Assembly: GCA_018894105.1 (NCBI GenBank)
Contig: CM032125.1
Coordinates: forward strand, 2,852,001-2,916,000
Direction: 5' to 3'
DNA from: Jacaranda mimosifolia
Taxonomy: Eukaryota; Streptophyta; Magnoliopsida; Lamiales; Bignoniaceae
Length of the DNA: 64,000 nucleotides
Shown here: piece by piece, positions 33,936 through 45,600 of the stretch
Position numbering within the stretch: the first letter of the stretch is position 1
How the letters are laid out: every line of letters begins with the position of its first letter
The notes under the pieces: model-generated
Databases searched by the model: none
The model's input: only the letters and a program-made list of their open reading frames with translations
Told to the model about the DNA's origin: nothing
Made by a program: the position numbers and the translations under genes

Positions 33936-36067
33936 ATGTCGACTAGAGGTCGAGGTTCTAGTGGGAGAGGTAGAGGTAGGCGAAGCCGAGCACAGTCTAA
34001 TGCACGTTTTGCGCCAACCCTAGATGAGGTTCCTAGTACCGGACTACCTACTTCAGCATTTGACTCTGAGGAGAGTGTTCCTCCTCCAGAATATGAGGAG
34101 CATTTATGGACTCCAAATAATGAGGTAGAGCAAGATGGACAATCAAGTGAAGGCCAAAATTCATCTCATGGAAGGACAAGAGGTGAAACACATGGGAGTC
34201 ATGCACCTAATAATCGTGATAGCCGCACTTTTATACAGCCGGACCATGATGGGTATGTCATTGACCTTTTTAAATTGGTACATAAATTAATATTATGAGA
34301 GTTCTACAAAATATTTATTAGGTAATATTTATTTTATTCATCTTCTATTACTTGTCAGCTTTATACCAGGGATAGTTCCTCATAGAATCATGGATATATT
34401 GAGGAAGTACATGGGTCCATGGCCAACTTGGGAGCAAGTTCCTCGAGACAAGAAGGAATTTCTTTATGAAAAATTTAGAGTAAATTATTCCTTTAAGATT
34501 CTAATTTTTGGCATAATAACAATGTTAAATGATGTAATTTGTTTTTGTAACATTGATGTTTTCTCTTCTTTGTGTATTTTGTGTAGGAACACTTCATGTG
34601 GCTGCTTGAACATGAAGCCGGTATTAGACACTCATGGGAGCAAACGCACAAGAGAAACTTCAAGAATATCATCTACCGATGCAAGAAGAAAGCGATAAAG
34701 GAAGCTGGTGTTGATGATCCGATGGATATTCAAAAGATTGTTCCTAAAAATATGCAGACAAGTGATTGGGAAAAAATTTGCACTACACGTATGAGTTCAC
34801 CGAGCTATCAAGAGAGATGCAAGAAAGCAAGACATAATAGATTGACTAAAAAAGATGGGTCGATAACCAAGCACACTGGTGGCTCTATTTCTTTTGCCGA
34901 GCATGCAAGGAGAATGGAGGTTAGGTTTCTTTCATTAATTTATTATTATTTTTGTTTTTCAAATGCAACCCTTAATTTAAACTTGTTTAATATAGGCACA
35001 AAGTGGTAGACTTGTTACTCAAACTGAGCTTCATGAAATGACTCATCGGAAAGCACAAGGAAAAGGGGAATACGTTGTCAACAAATCCAAGAGAGTCCAG
35101 GTAAGTACAAAATCCATAAATAATTGAATTGACATGCATGAGTTTTACAATGTAATTTTGCAATGTAAAGGTTGGCATTAGTTGTGCTGCCTAGTTGATG
35201 AGAGAAGAGATTTTAATTGTCTTTCTTTTTTCTTTTTAATCGTCTAGTAATTGTTTAATATCCTATTTTTAAAATGAATGAAGTTTTGAGATATATGAGG
35301 TTTTAATTTCTTCTGACATATATTGTTAGCATAGTACATATGTTTAAGTACTTTATCCAGAGTTATTCTAATTTATTTGTCTCTTCCTTAATCTATGTGT
35401 CTTTGCTTCTTGTTCTTACTAAAGGTACAATACTTGTCAGCTTTAAATATATTATCTATATACATAAGCTACTGATTAACATAATAAAATACTCTGTGCT
35501 ACCAAGTTTTACAACAAATAATTTGTTGCAATAAAGATTAGGTTTTTTCTAATTTTCTGGCTAATTTTTGTTTTTAATATTTGGATATTCAAATATGATG
35601 AATATTATCAAGAATATGTTAGTCAACATGGCAGCAACCCTTCTCTTTAGAGCTCATTTGATGCAAAGAAATGGCTTGAGATCAGTGGTGGTCCATGTAA
35701 GGGTAGAGTGTATGGTTTTGGGAACACCTACAGATATCGTGAGCTTATTGTTGCTGATAATTCCTTTGAGTCACCATCAGAGGCATCTTCACCGGCCTAT
35801 ATTACTCAGGATCAATTGCAAGATGCCATTGCAAAAGCAATTGATCAAGAATTGGCTAAGGAGAGAGAGGCAGCTGCAGCAAGGGAGGCAATCATTATGG
35901 AGGAGGCTATGAGAGCGAGAGATGAGGCAAAGAAGATAGCTGAAGAGGCAAAGGCAAGAGATGAAGCTTTGATGAGAACATTAGGAGTAATGATGGAAAA
36001 GTTAAATGGGATTGAAAGTTCTTCTTCCTCCCGTAATGAAGGAAATGGTGGTGGAAAAGATAAATAA
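33936..36067 (+). CDS. TNPA-like accessory gene of the CACTA element (plant transposase Ptta/En/Spm type)
   Basis: A likely five-exon gene: 33936-34252, 34359-34479, 34587-34919, 34996-35100, and a last exon of about 35655-36067. The first four junctions have good GT-AG sites. The N terminus is Arg/Gly/Ser-rich (MSTRGRGSSGRGRGRR). The middle has GPWPTWEQVPRDKKEFLYEKF and HEAGIRHSWEQTHKRNFKN, which match the Transposase_24-type domain as I know it. The C terminus is a long charged coiled-coil-like stretch rich in Ala, Glu and Arg (about 35810-35990) ending in a Ser/Gly tail. In En/Spm the equivalent protein binds the subterminal repeats and regulates excision. No stop interrupts the exons, so it may still be expressible. 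The last exon's start is uncertain. Confidence 0.7.
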
Positions 36068-36349
36068 TTCTCTTCAAATTAATTTGACATGCTCGGACTT
36101 ATTGAACTTGTTTATGTTTTAGAATCTTTAATTTGACATGCTTGGATTTATTATTGAACTTGTTTTTGCTTTAGAATCTTTATTTTGTTTATGAATTTGG
36201 AGACACTATTATTAAATTTGGGGTATTGTTTTTTATTTCTGGAAGGCGAATTATTATTTTGGAATTGTGTGATTTTAGATTTTTATTAATGAGAATGAAA
36301 AACAGGTTGCATATTAGTGATTCAACACCAAAAGCTCAAAAAATATATT

Positions 36350-36883
36350 CAGAAAATTTGTGACTGATTTGTGACCGCCTAGCAGTCACAAATCAGATAA
36401 CATTATTATTGAAAATTTGTGACCACAAGGTCGGTCACTGAATTTGGTCACAAATTAGTGACCGCCTAGTAGTCACTATAAGGAGACAATACACCCATTA
36501 TTTATGAAAAAATTGTGACCGGAAAGGTGTAGTCACAAATTTGTGACCGCACAGAGGGTCACAATGCGGTCACAATGTTTTAGTGACCGCGGGCCGCGGT
36601 CATTGAGCGGTCACAAAAAAGTGACCGCTTAGTGACCAATTTATTAGTTCGTGAACATTTAGTACAATGAAATTAGTGACCGCTTTAAAAATTTTAGTGA
36701 CCGATGTTGGGGTCACTAACTTGTGACCGATTGGATTATCGGTCACTAATTTGTGTTTGTGACGAGGTATTTTGTGACCTGAACATGCGGTCACAAAAGC
36801 GGTTACTAAAGCTATCAATGACCCCATTTTTTGCTGATTAGTGACCGCTAGTGCGGTCACTAAAACCAGTTTTTCTGGTAGTG
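36350..36883. repeat. Right subterminal array of GTGACCG motifs
   Basis: Mirrors the left array with more than fifteen GTGACCG/CGGTCAC copies in mixed orientation up to the terminal repeat. One dense block around 36560-36610 can form hairpins (GTGACCGCGGGCCGCGGTCA). The minus-strand frame 36600-36920 is a by-product of the repeats. Confidence 0.8.
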
Positions 36884-37588
36884 AAGGATAATGAGGATAT
36901 GTTTGGTTATGTTTTCCCAAAATAATATTGTTCTAAGTAAACATAACCAAACACAACCTGAGTTTTCATAAATATCTTCCAATAATATTACATTTATTTG
37001 AACTTTTTTTTTAATACCCCAAGGTTTAAGCAATGCCTGTACACCAGCCCACATGTCCGCGTGTAGAAGGTGACCAGACATACTACATGATTTTAACTCA
37101 TCTACGTTTAACTTTCATTTTTCTAATAATATACCAAGTATATATACACAAGTTAGAATTTTATTTTTTATTTCACACCATGGATAAATGAATATATGAA
37201 AAATTTTGTTAAATTATGCCCATCATGAAGTAGTGAAATACATAATTAAATAAAAATAAGAACGAAAGGTTCTAATAATACTTGATATTATCTCACAAAT
37301 CACAATAGATATTGATGGAGATGGAATTTGAATGTATAATCATGTCCCTTACTCTTCCTTCAAGTCTGTTTCCTACATACAAAATAATTTTTTTTTCATC
37401 AATACATTTCAATATAATAATAACTCAAATAGCTATACTTTTATATTATATGATACTGGATTTGGTCATCATCTGTACTTTTTTATTGTATGCTATTGGA
37501 TTTGGTCATAATCAGTGGCACTATCTAAGAGTTGATAGCTATGTGCTTTTCCTTTAACACTTCTCGACTATAAGACTAAAATGATATT
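36884..37588. other. Duplicated 3' flank of peroxidase E, distal part
   Basis: 36890-37300 resembles 25850-26180 and 57800-58130 (for example the ATGTCCGCGTGTAGAAGGTG / ATGTCCATGCTGAAGGTGCC region and TACATGATTTTAAC). No gene seen; frames at 36860-37081 and 37312-37557 have no domain. Confidence 0.5.
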
Positions 37589-38756
37589 TGTATTGTAATT
37601 GGCATCAAATCACTTGGGATTTGTATTTAATTACATATTTAAGAAGAGTTTAAATCTTTTGGATGGATGCCAATTTGGTTGGAATCCATATGTATTGTGT
37701 AAATATGAAGGGGAGACAAAAAGACAAATATTATGTATGTGGGGGAAATCCCACATTGACTATGAGACAAAGTATGGGGGAATAAGTAGGAATATAAAAA
37801 GGCTTTTAGTTTGATCCAAAACCACTTATCCCACATTGAATATTTACCCAATGAGAATACACCATATATGTGGTTCAAATATTGATGCTTGATAAAGTAT
37901 CAATTAAGGGACTCATGAGGGTGTGCCCAAACGTGCGTGTGCGCGCCGCCACCGGCCGTCCATCTCGGCCCGGCCCCGATTAATATTTTTGATGAAAATT
38001 CCAATTTTGATTTTTAAATTCAAAGTCAAATGTTGTTGTAGAGACGGTTCTATAGTTACCTGTAACTGCTAGAAAGGTTTCTGGCATTTTTGGAGTTACT
38101 AGTTCATTGAACCTGGTCCAAAATGTATATGGATGAGTTTGTACATCTGTTCCAATACGTATTTGGACCAGAATGAACCTGGACCTCCTGATGGCTCCTC
38201 CCTTTCACCTATATAAAGTTGCTGCTGGCTATATGCAAAAACACAGAAAACCAAATTATTTCTTCTTTCCCTCTATACTCTCACATAGTGCTGCTTATTA
38301 GTTTGTGTTTGGCAACTGAGTGGTGTTCGAAGTGAAGTTGTCTGGAGTGCACCAAGATGTTTATGGACTGTTTTATCTTGGGGGAAATTTCGCTGCACTC
38401 TTTGCATTGGTACGGGCGATAGTTTCTTCAAAGCAAACCATAGATTAGTGATTCAATCTAAGTTCTGTGACTATATAGAACTTTGAGATAAGTTCTTGTT
38501 TAATATATTGATCTTCTGTATTTTCTTCTGTTATATTCCATATTGGTATGTTTGCTATTGGTTTATATATATATATATATATTGGTTAAACTGAACTACA
38601 AAAATTGGATATATATATATATATTTGGAATATATGCATTGTTGTTTGCCATTTTCTGATATATCTTCAATTCTGGTTTTACAAACACTGCCCTTAATTA
38701 TAAACTGTTTTACAAACTTCTTATAAAATTGTTGTTTATAATTTGTTCAAACAACA
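37589..38756 (+). mobile_element. Solo LTR (or truncated LTR) related to the Copia at 49.9-54.8 kb
   Basis: Starts around TGTATTGTAATTGGC and ends AAACAACA. Long stretches match the minus strand of 53871-54755: TGTAATTGGC start, TCCCACATTG boxes, GGCGATA(G/A)TTTCTTCAA, AGAACTTTGAGATAAGTTCT, TTGTTTGCCATTTTCTGA, TTTACAAACACTGCCC. TATA-like CACCTATATAAAG lies at about 38208. No gag or pol follows. The left edge is uncertain by several bases and I could not confirm a target duplication. Confidence 0.6.
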
Positions 38757-39434
38757 ATTTGATCTTGTCATGCATCAAGAGATTAAGTACCATTGAACTT
38801 GAGTTTTAGGATGATTTTTAATTTCCCTCAATTTCCATTCGAGGCACCTTCTTTCAAAAAGAAAACTCATCGATCATCAATGTTTGTTTATAGGATAATA
38901 CTTCAAAACAGTTTGGTCCTTTTATTTGACAAAAAAAAAAAAATCAAACATCATCGGATATAAAATACTCCACTTGTAGGTGAAAAAATTATCAAAATTG
39001 ACACGACGATGTAGAAATTAAAGAGGGTCTAAACTGACCTTTAGAGTACTGCAGCCCCTTTTTCAAAAAATTCACTCACATAAATTATGAACATTTGGAC
39101 CTAATTGTCAATTAATAAACATTTTTATTTATGATTTGAGCCCAAACAGAAGTAATTGCTTCAAAGGAATGGGCAATATAAGTCATGCAAGAATCACTGC
39201 CTGAAATCTACTTAAAAAGTAAGAATTCTTCAACTTAATTTCTTATAACAAATCTTTTCAATATACTTTTCCACATTGATGGAAAAGAAAGAAATAACAA
39301 CAGTTGAATCAAATTAACAAAATCATGTTAAGGAAAAAAGAAAAGAAAAGAAAAGGACATATCCCAAAAGAATAAATGTATGAATCAAACAGATGCTAAT
39401 CAATTTTGTCAAAATGCTTGCAGAAACCTCGAAT
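38757..39434. other. Duplicated 3' flank of peroxidase E, proximal part
   Basis: 38945-39434 aligns with 26480-27001 and 58430-58931 (AAAATACTCCACTTGT, TTGATGGAAAA). It includes the 3' UTR of E. No other gene. Confidence 0.6.
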
Positions 39435-40540
39435 TTAGTTGACAGCACGGCAGTTCTTCCTGATCTCACCCTGTTTGCCGGTGAGCACCTCAATGGTGCC
39501 CATGTGCACCATCGCGGCCGCAAACTTCTTAGCCCACACATTACCATACATAGAATTGTGCATCACCATTTTCGAAGTCAATGGGCTGCTCTGCAGAACC
39601 TGATCCGAAGTAAAAAGCCCCCGATTCACCTTCAAACCCACGTAGTACTTGTTGTCCAAAATATTAGGGGTGATTGAATCAAGATTCACAGTGGGATTCA
39701 CTGGCGAAGCGGTCCCATTTGCAGCCGGAGGGGGGCAAATTTTCTTCAAGAAAGCAGCATATTTAGGGTCCAGCGTGGGGTCTTGAGTCGGGTAGAGGCG
39801 ACCCGCAAAGGAAGTGCAATGAGAAATGCCGATAGAATGAGCACCCGAAAGGGTCACCATTTCGTCGAGTGAGAGTCCCTTTCTCGCAAAATTGTCCCTG
39901 AGAGCGGTGGCATTGAAGAATGGCGGGGGCAATTCCTGGAGGGGTTCGTTTATCAGGGAAACACGCCCATCACGGCGGCCTGATGGGACATCATAGTATA
40001 TTTTTCCCACTTTCCAGGAGCTGTCACGAGCTGCAAAGGCGAGAATGTCAGCACAGGAGACGATTCCAGGGCATCTACGCTCCAGTTCAGCTTTGGCTGC
40101 ATCTATCAATTCAAAACCCCGTAAACTTCCCTGGTTTGGAATACTTTGCTTTTCTGTATTTGGCCCATCCAACAATACAGAACCATCGCAGCCCTATATA
40201 TATAACAAAACAAAAGCTGTTAAAACTAACAATAGTTAATTAGAGAAATAAATGGGATCATATATATTCCAGATTAAGGGTTATATAATTATGAGGTACG
40301 TACCCTGACAAAACAGTCGTGGAAATGCAGCCTGATAAGGCCAGCAGCAAATCCGGGGTTGCTGGAAACGAATTGGTTGACGTATTTTTGGACAATGGCT
40401 TCGGCAGAGGGACAAGAGTATTTGTAGAAGCCCACTTTAAGTGGTGAATTGGCAGTAGCAGAAGGGATTGAAACTAATAAAATGAAGCAAGAGAGGATTA
40501 ACCAGCCAATAAGCTGGAAATTTCTGGTCGTGGAAGCCAT
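39435..40540 (-). CDS. Class III secretory peroxidase E
   Basis: A complete two-exon minus-strand gene: exon 1 40540-40304, intron 40303-40194 (GT-AG), exon 2 40193-39435; 331 residues. The signal peptide (about 1-30) contains IGWLILSCFILLVSIP. Distal Arg70/His74 lie in [11 protein letters not shown], calcium-site GCDGS starts at residue 80, and proximal His198 is in [12 protein letters not shown]. Cysteines match the family pattern (YSCPSAE, HDC, GCDG, CPGIVSCAD, SHC, ICPPP, KNC). The C terminus is EIRKNCRAVN. It belongs to a sub-lineage distinct from A/B: EKQSIPNQGSL and SLINEPLQELPPPFF replace the A/B segments. It is the only minus-strand copy wholly intact in this window. The role is apoplastic phenol oxidation; the substrate is unknown. 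Confidence 0.97.
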
Positions 40541-41105
40541 TTAATTTAATTTGTGTTGTATGTGAACAGAAAAGGAGGTATATACTTGTTAATCTAAGGC
40601 ACTAACAAGGAGCTGTGGTAGCCATGGATTGATCCATGATGGGTATTTATGGGGGTACAAACATTTGCGTAGGTGCTTGCTAGCTAGCTAGAACGTGTTT
40701 AGATGTAACTTTGCAACTTGCAATTTATAAAATCTTTATTCACCAACATTACAATCATTAATTAATTGTTGACCTTTTGAATTAAAACATAAAATAATTA
40801 ATTCAGAAAGACAAAGGAATGGTTGCTGTAGCTAATTAGTTTTCTTTTGACCATGCATTCTGCTGTGAAAATATAATATTTGTGATAAAATTTTAATATG
40901 AAAGTTATTATTAATGACATATATTAAATGATAATTAGTTACTGTACATTACTTTGTTGATGATATTTTTTAAAATGCAATAACAATAATATTTTTTAAA
41001 AGATAATACGAAACTCTTGATGTTCATCTGCGTGTGTAAACAAAAAAGTAAATTTTGTCTTATCATAAATATAGATTGATAGTTCTAAAAATTAATATTC
41101 AAAAA
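40541..41105 (-). promoter_or_regulatory. Upstream region of peroxidase E
   Basis: The 5' leader and promoter of E on the minus strand. A TATA-like GTATATAC lies at about 40578-40585, some 40 bp before the ATG, which would leave a very short leader. A GCTAGCTAGCTAG run lies at about 40678. The rest is AT-rich with no gene. Confidence 0.4.
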
Positions 41106-41571
41106 TAGGGGTGTAAGATGAGTCGAGGCGGCTCACGAGCCTCGTGAGCTAGCTCGATCATAGCTTGACTCAAGCTCGAGCTTTAACATGAGCCGAGTTC
41201 GAGCTCTATTTGAGTTGTTTGAAAGCTCATGAGCTTTTTCCTATTTTTAAATATTTTTTATATATTAATTAAATAATTAATATATATTAATAATTTACTT
41301 TATTTTTCTAATTTTAAATATTTATTATATATGATTAAATAATTATAATAAATTAATAATTTAATATTTTATCAATAATTATAATATATTATAATTTAAA
41401 TCATTATAGTAATTATTATAATATATATTATAACTTAATATATATTTTATTTATAATTATAATTATAATTATTTATTAATTATCATTAAATAATTATGAT
41501 ATATTAATAATTTAATATTTTTATTTAATTTAAAATTTTCTGGTGAGCCGGCTCGACTCATGTACACCCCA
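41106..41571. mobile_element. hAT-like short element (466 bp)
   Basis: Left end TAGGGGTGTAAGATGAGTCG matches the right end on the minus strand, TGGGGTGTACATGAGTCG. Both go on to GGCTCAC. Flanks TTCAAAAA and TTTGAAAA are similar but imperfect. The interior is almost pure AT. It looks like the same family as 29959-30654. Confidence 0.6.
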
Positions 41572-41711
41572 ATTTGAAAACCTATCACTATATTGATACT
41601 TAGTAACGTATAAATGTCTACGCATAGTAACAACTTAATGAATATTTATTGTCATTATGATTTATAATAAAATTTCTATTGCACATTTAATTTTTTTAAT
41701 TGAACAATAAT

Positions 41712-41712
<1 letters not shown>

Positions 41713-41753
<41 letters not shown>

Positions 41754-42200
41754 ATTTTATATATATGCATATATATAATTTTTTATAAATATTATATAGT
41801 ATTTGATTTATACAAATATATTATATATTTTATAAATATGAAATTATTTAGTTTTGATAATTATATAAATGGATGTATATATAATTTTACAAATATCAAA
41901 TAGTATTTAATTTATGTAAGTATGTTATATATTTCATAAATATAAAATTATTTAATTTTAGAATAAACAAAAGAAAAAGAAATATATATTTTATATATAT
42001 GTATATAGATATGTTATAAATAATTTTATATACATATATATATATTTTATGCATATATGTATTTATATAATTGTTTATATGTATATATGTATTATAATTT
42101 TATAAATATTAGATAGTATTTAATTTATATAAATATCTTATGTATTTTATAAATATAAAATTATTTAATTGAGATTAAATAAAAGAAAAAGAAAAACATA
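41713..42200. repeat. TA/TG microsatellite and a roughly 80-100-bp AT-rich unit in three copies
   Basis: (TA)n(TG)n at 41714-41752. Then ATAGTATTTxATTTAT followed by TTTTATAAATATxAAATTAT recurs at about 41797, 41904 and 42114. The third copy is followed by AAAAGAAAAAGAAA, as is the second. Non-coding. The 41700-41903 frame is repeat translation. Confidence 0.6.
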
Positions 42201-42355
42201 AGGATATAAAGTAATTTTATTTATATATAAGGGTATTTTCGTTCTTTCAATAAAAGTTCAACTTAAATAGATGAAAGGGGCCAGTGATCCAAATTTTAAA
42301 AACATAAGGAGGCGTTTCATTATTTATTTATTTATTTATTTTTCACAGGGGATAA

Positions 42356-42634
42356 ACCGCATTATTAATATAATACAAATGAATAGTTCATAAATGGAGA
42401 AAATTCTGCAGGAAAATGAGGGGCAAGCATGTAAAATTAAATTTATTACATATGAAAATATATTGTTAGAAAGTCAGACAGAAATGGCTTAAGAAAGATT
42501 CAATTAGTCATTGTATGCATATATAGTAAATAATCCATACAGCTAGCCAAACACGGTTTTATGTCATGATAACTGAATTAACTAATGCCACTAGCCATGC
42601 TATTTTCTACTATATATACACACGAGATATCTTC
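42356..42634 (+). pseudogene. Peroxidase C, promoter fragment
   Basis: Matches 18525-18797 upstream of peroxidase B nearly base for base (for example CAGCTAGCCAAACACGG, CTAATGCCACTAGCCATGC). The TATA box of B, TATAAATA, reads TATATATA here. The fragment ends at the TCTTC target duplication of a Copia element and continues at 49755. Confidence 0.85.
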
Positions 42635-45600
42635 TGTTAGAATTTTAGCACCTAAATAATTTATCTCGTTGAGAAGATATGTTAGTATAAAAATTAATAA
42701 ATTATTGAATGAGCAAATTGAGTTAAAGAAGTGAGCTATGAGCTAAAACTATATTAAGACATGGGAGTTGGTGGATAGTGTATAATAATAATCCAAAAAT
42801 AATAATAATAATTCTATATAATTATTATTAGGATATTTTAAATTTTGGATTTTGAGACCGAAATTAATTCATCCAACAGTCATGTCTAATTTCTTAAAGA
42901 GTTGCAACCCATGTCTTTTGAAATTTAAAATAAAGGTCACAACCTTGATTTAGTCTGACGGAGTTAGAGACATGTCTTATAGGAATAGACACATGTCTTA
43001 TAGAAATAGGCACTTAAGTCCTATAAATATAGGTGTTGTCTAGTGTCATTTCATAAGAAAATACACAAGTATTCTACTACTCTAGGCACTCATTCTCACA
43101 TACATACATACACATTTTTTAGGAAGCACAAGAAGTTCAAGTTAGTTCGGTTTGGAGGTTCAGCCAATAGGAGTGCCGCCTTTGGTTGTTTGGAGTCGTC
43201 GTATCTTGGAAGGTTGTTTGTCAGTAGTCCTTGGGCACCGGTGGGAGGCGAATAAAACCTTAAGGAAGCTGTGCTAGTGCAGGTCTCGACTCAATATTTA
43301 TTTGATTCTCAATTTATTGCTTCCAGTTTGAATCCTTTACCAATTTTACAATTGTTTTATAATTTTACTCTATACATGTTTATACTGATTACTTAATACT
43401 AAATTATGCTACTGGAATTAATGAAACATACTGGTGCACATAAAATTCCAACATACTTAAGGTTTTATACTCCATTCTGTTCACATAATTATGTAGAGTA
43501 GTAATATATGGCCTGATGTCTCACCACAAATTCTAAATTGTATGCGTTTTCAAATTGTGCACTACGGTTGAGTGCCTTTATTGTTGAGTGTAATTTGGTA
43601 TGGAAATAGTTGTGTGTTGTCCTGATTACATTGATAAAATATTCTAACAATATTGAAGTCTGAACATCTTCTCTGTATGAATTTAATTCGGTAGCATGCA
43701 TAATAATCTGTGTCTATGCTTTCTTTATCAAGCTAGTAGCAGAAGAATAATCTTTGAAGACCACTGATGGAATTAAGTGCTTTAATATAATAATATATCT
43801 ATATCTATCTATATATACGTGTGTGCGTCGTCTGAGGAAAAAAAAAAGGTTCCGACTTTACATTCCAATAGCATAAATTTTGATAATTGGCTACTGTAAC
43901 CTTCATTATTTTCAGAAAAGGAAAAAAAAAATTATCTTGTTTGACGTTCTATTAGTCATGATTAATTTGTGTGTGTGTATATATATATATATACAATTCT
44001 GTAGTAGGTGTATTCATTTCCTCATGTGTGAATATTGATTCATTTTACCTTCGTTTCAATCATCAAAGTATTTGTCAAGGTAACTTTTAAAATTGTCGAA
44101 ATAAAGTGCCTGAATTGTAGATTTAAGGTACTATAAATCTGTCTCTTGACATATTTATCTTGCAAGTTTGTGGGCAGATTTTCACCTTGTGTTTCGGGAA
44201 ACAATCTGCTAAATACTATTTTAGATTAATTTGTAGAATTTTGGTTCTTCATTTCTGTGTTTCTGTCCAGTTTATTATTCTTCTTTACTATAATTATTAC
44301 CATGCTTATATTGAATGATATTGCTTGTAGAAATTCACAATGGCTACAAACACTGACGGGTCAAATGTTCCTAATGAGCCTAATGTGACTGGCGTTGGTA
44401 GTGGAACACCGAATGCTTCCGTTGTGCCACCTCCAGCTGCTACTGTTCCTACTCCTGTTGTAGTTGGACAAGTGGAGAAACCAAAAAAGTTCAATGGAAA
44501 AGATTTTAAGAGATGGTAGCAAAAGATGTTGTTCTACCTGACCACACCTAATCTTGCGAGGTTCTTGTGAGAAGAACGTCCTGCATCAAGGGAAAGTCCA
44601 GATGTACAGGCTGTAGCGGCTGTTGATGCATGGAATCATGGGGATTTTTTATGCAAAAACTACGTACTTAATGGGCTAGATAATGCATCTCCCATTGCTA
44701 CGGCTAAGGAACTTTGGGAATCACTAGAGAAAAAATACAAGACGGAAGATGCCGACGAAGAAATTCGTTGTTGGTAAATTCCCTGAATTTTTAATGATTA
44801 ATTCCAAGTCTATAATGTCACAGGTGAACGAGTATCAAATGATCCTACATGAGTTGGCTGCCGAAGGAATGGCACTTGGAGAGGCGTTCCAAGTAGCAGC
44901 TTTGATTGAGAAGTTGCTCCTGGGTTGGAAAGACTTCAAAAATGACCTCAAACACAACCGCAAGGAAATAAACCTTGAGGACTTAATTTTGAGGCTAAGA
45001 ATAGAAGAAGACAACCAACTTCCCAAAAAGAGAGGTGGTGACAATGCTTATGAGAGCAAAGCAAACGTGGTGGAGCAAGGGCCATCAAACAAGCGAAAAC
45101 GAGACTCGCTCGGCCAACTAGGTGAGAGAAAGAAAAAGAAAAAGAAGTTTGAAGGTAACTGCTATGTTTGTGGCAAAGCAGGGCATAAGGCCAAAGATTG
45201 CTGAAACCGTCAACAAGGAGGGACTCCTAAAAAAGGCGGGTCTTCAAAGAAGGGAAAGACCGCCCATGCTAATATTACAAAAGTGGATAATCTGTCAGAT
45301 GGTGTTAGTGATTTGAACCTATTAGCCGTGGTTTCTGAGGTGAATCTCATTGAAAATCCTAAGCAGTGGTGGGTGGACATTGGGGCCACTCGACACGTGT
45401 GCTCAGATAGAAGCATATTTTCAACATATGAGAATGCAAAGGATGAGAATTTGTTTATGGGAAACTCATCAACTACCAAAGTACATGGAATTGGAAAAAT
45501 GATGCTCAAAATGACCTCTATGAAGGAGCTGACTCTCAACAACATGCTTCATGTGCCGGACATAAGGAGAAATTTAGTGTCAGGTCCTATGCTTAGCAAA

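Larger units (their letters stand above)
30793..36883 (+). mobile_element. CACTA (En/Spm-type) transposon, internally deleted
   Basis: Terminal inverted repeats begin CACTACCAAAAAACAGGG (30793) and, on the minus strand, CACTACCAGAAAAACTGG (36883), both leading into TTTAGTGACCGC. The subterminal zones are packed with GTGACCG/CGGTCAC copies in both orientations, the usual TNPA-type binding arrays. Inside are the 3' tail of the transposase gene and a spliced TNPA-like gene. The transposase core is absent. I could not find the expected 3-bp duplication: GCT on the left, AAG on the right. It is inserted in the flank that continues as 28690-29480 and 36890 onward. Confidence 0.9.

Noticed and set aside
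30793..36883. CRISPR-like array from the regularly recurring GTGACCG motifs
   Set aside because: The motifs are short, in both orientations and irregularly spaced; they are CACTA subterminal repeats in a plant genome.
36600..36920. 106-codon minus-strand frame
   Set aside because: It translates the subterminal repeat array of the CACTA element (recurring VT-rich phrases).
43043..43255. 70-codon frame repeated at 49344-49556 as a duplicated gene
   Set aside because: Both lie inside the two LTRs of Copia element 1.
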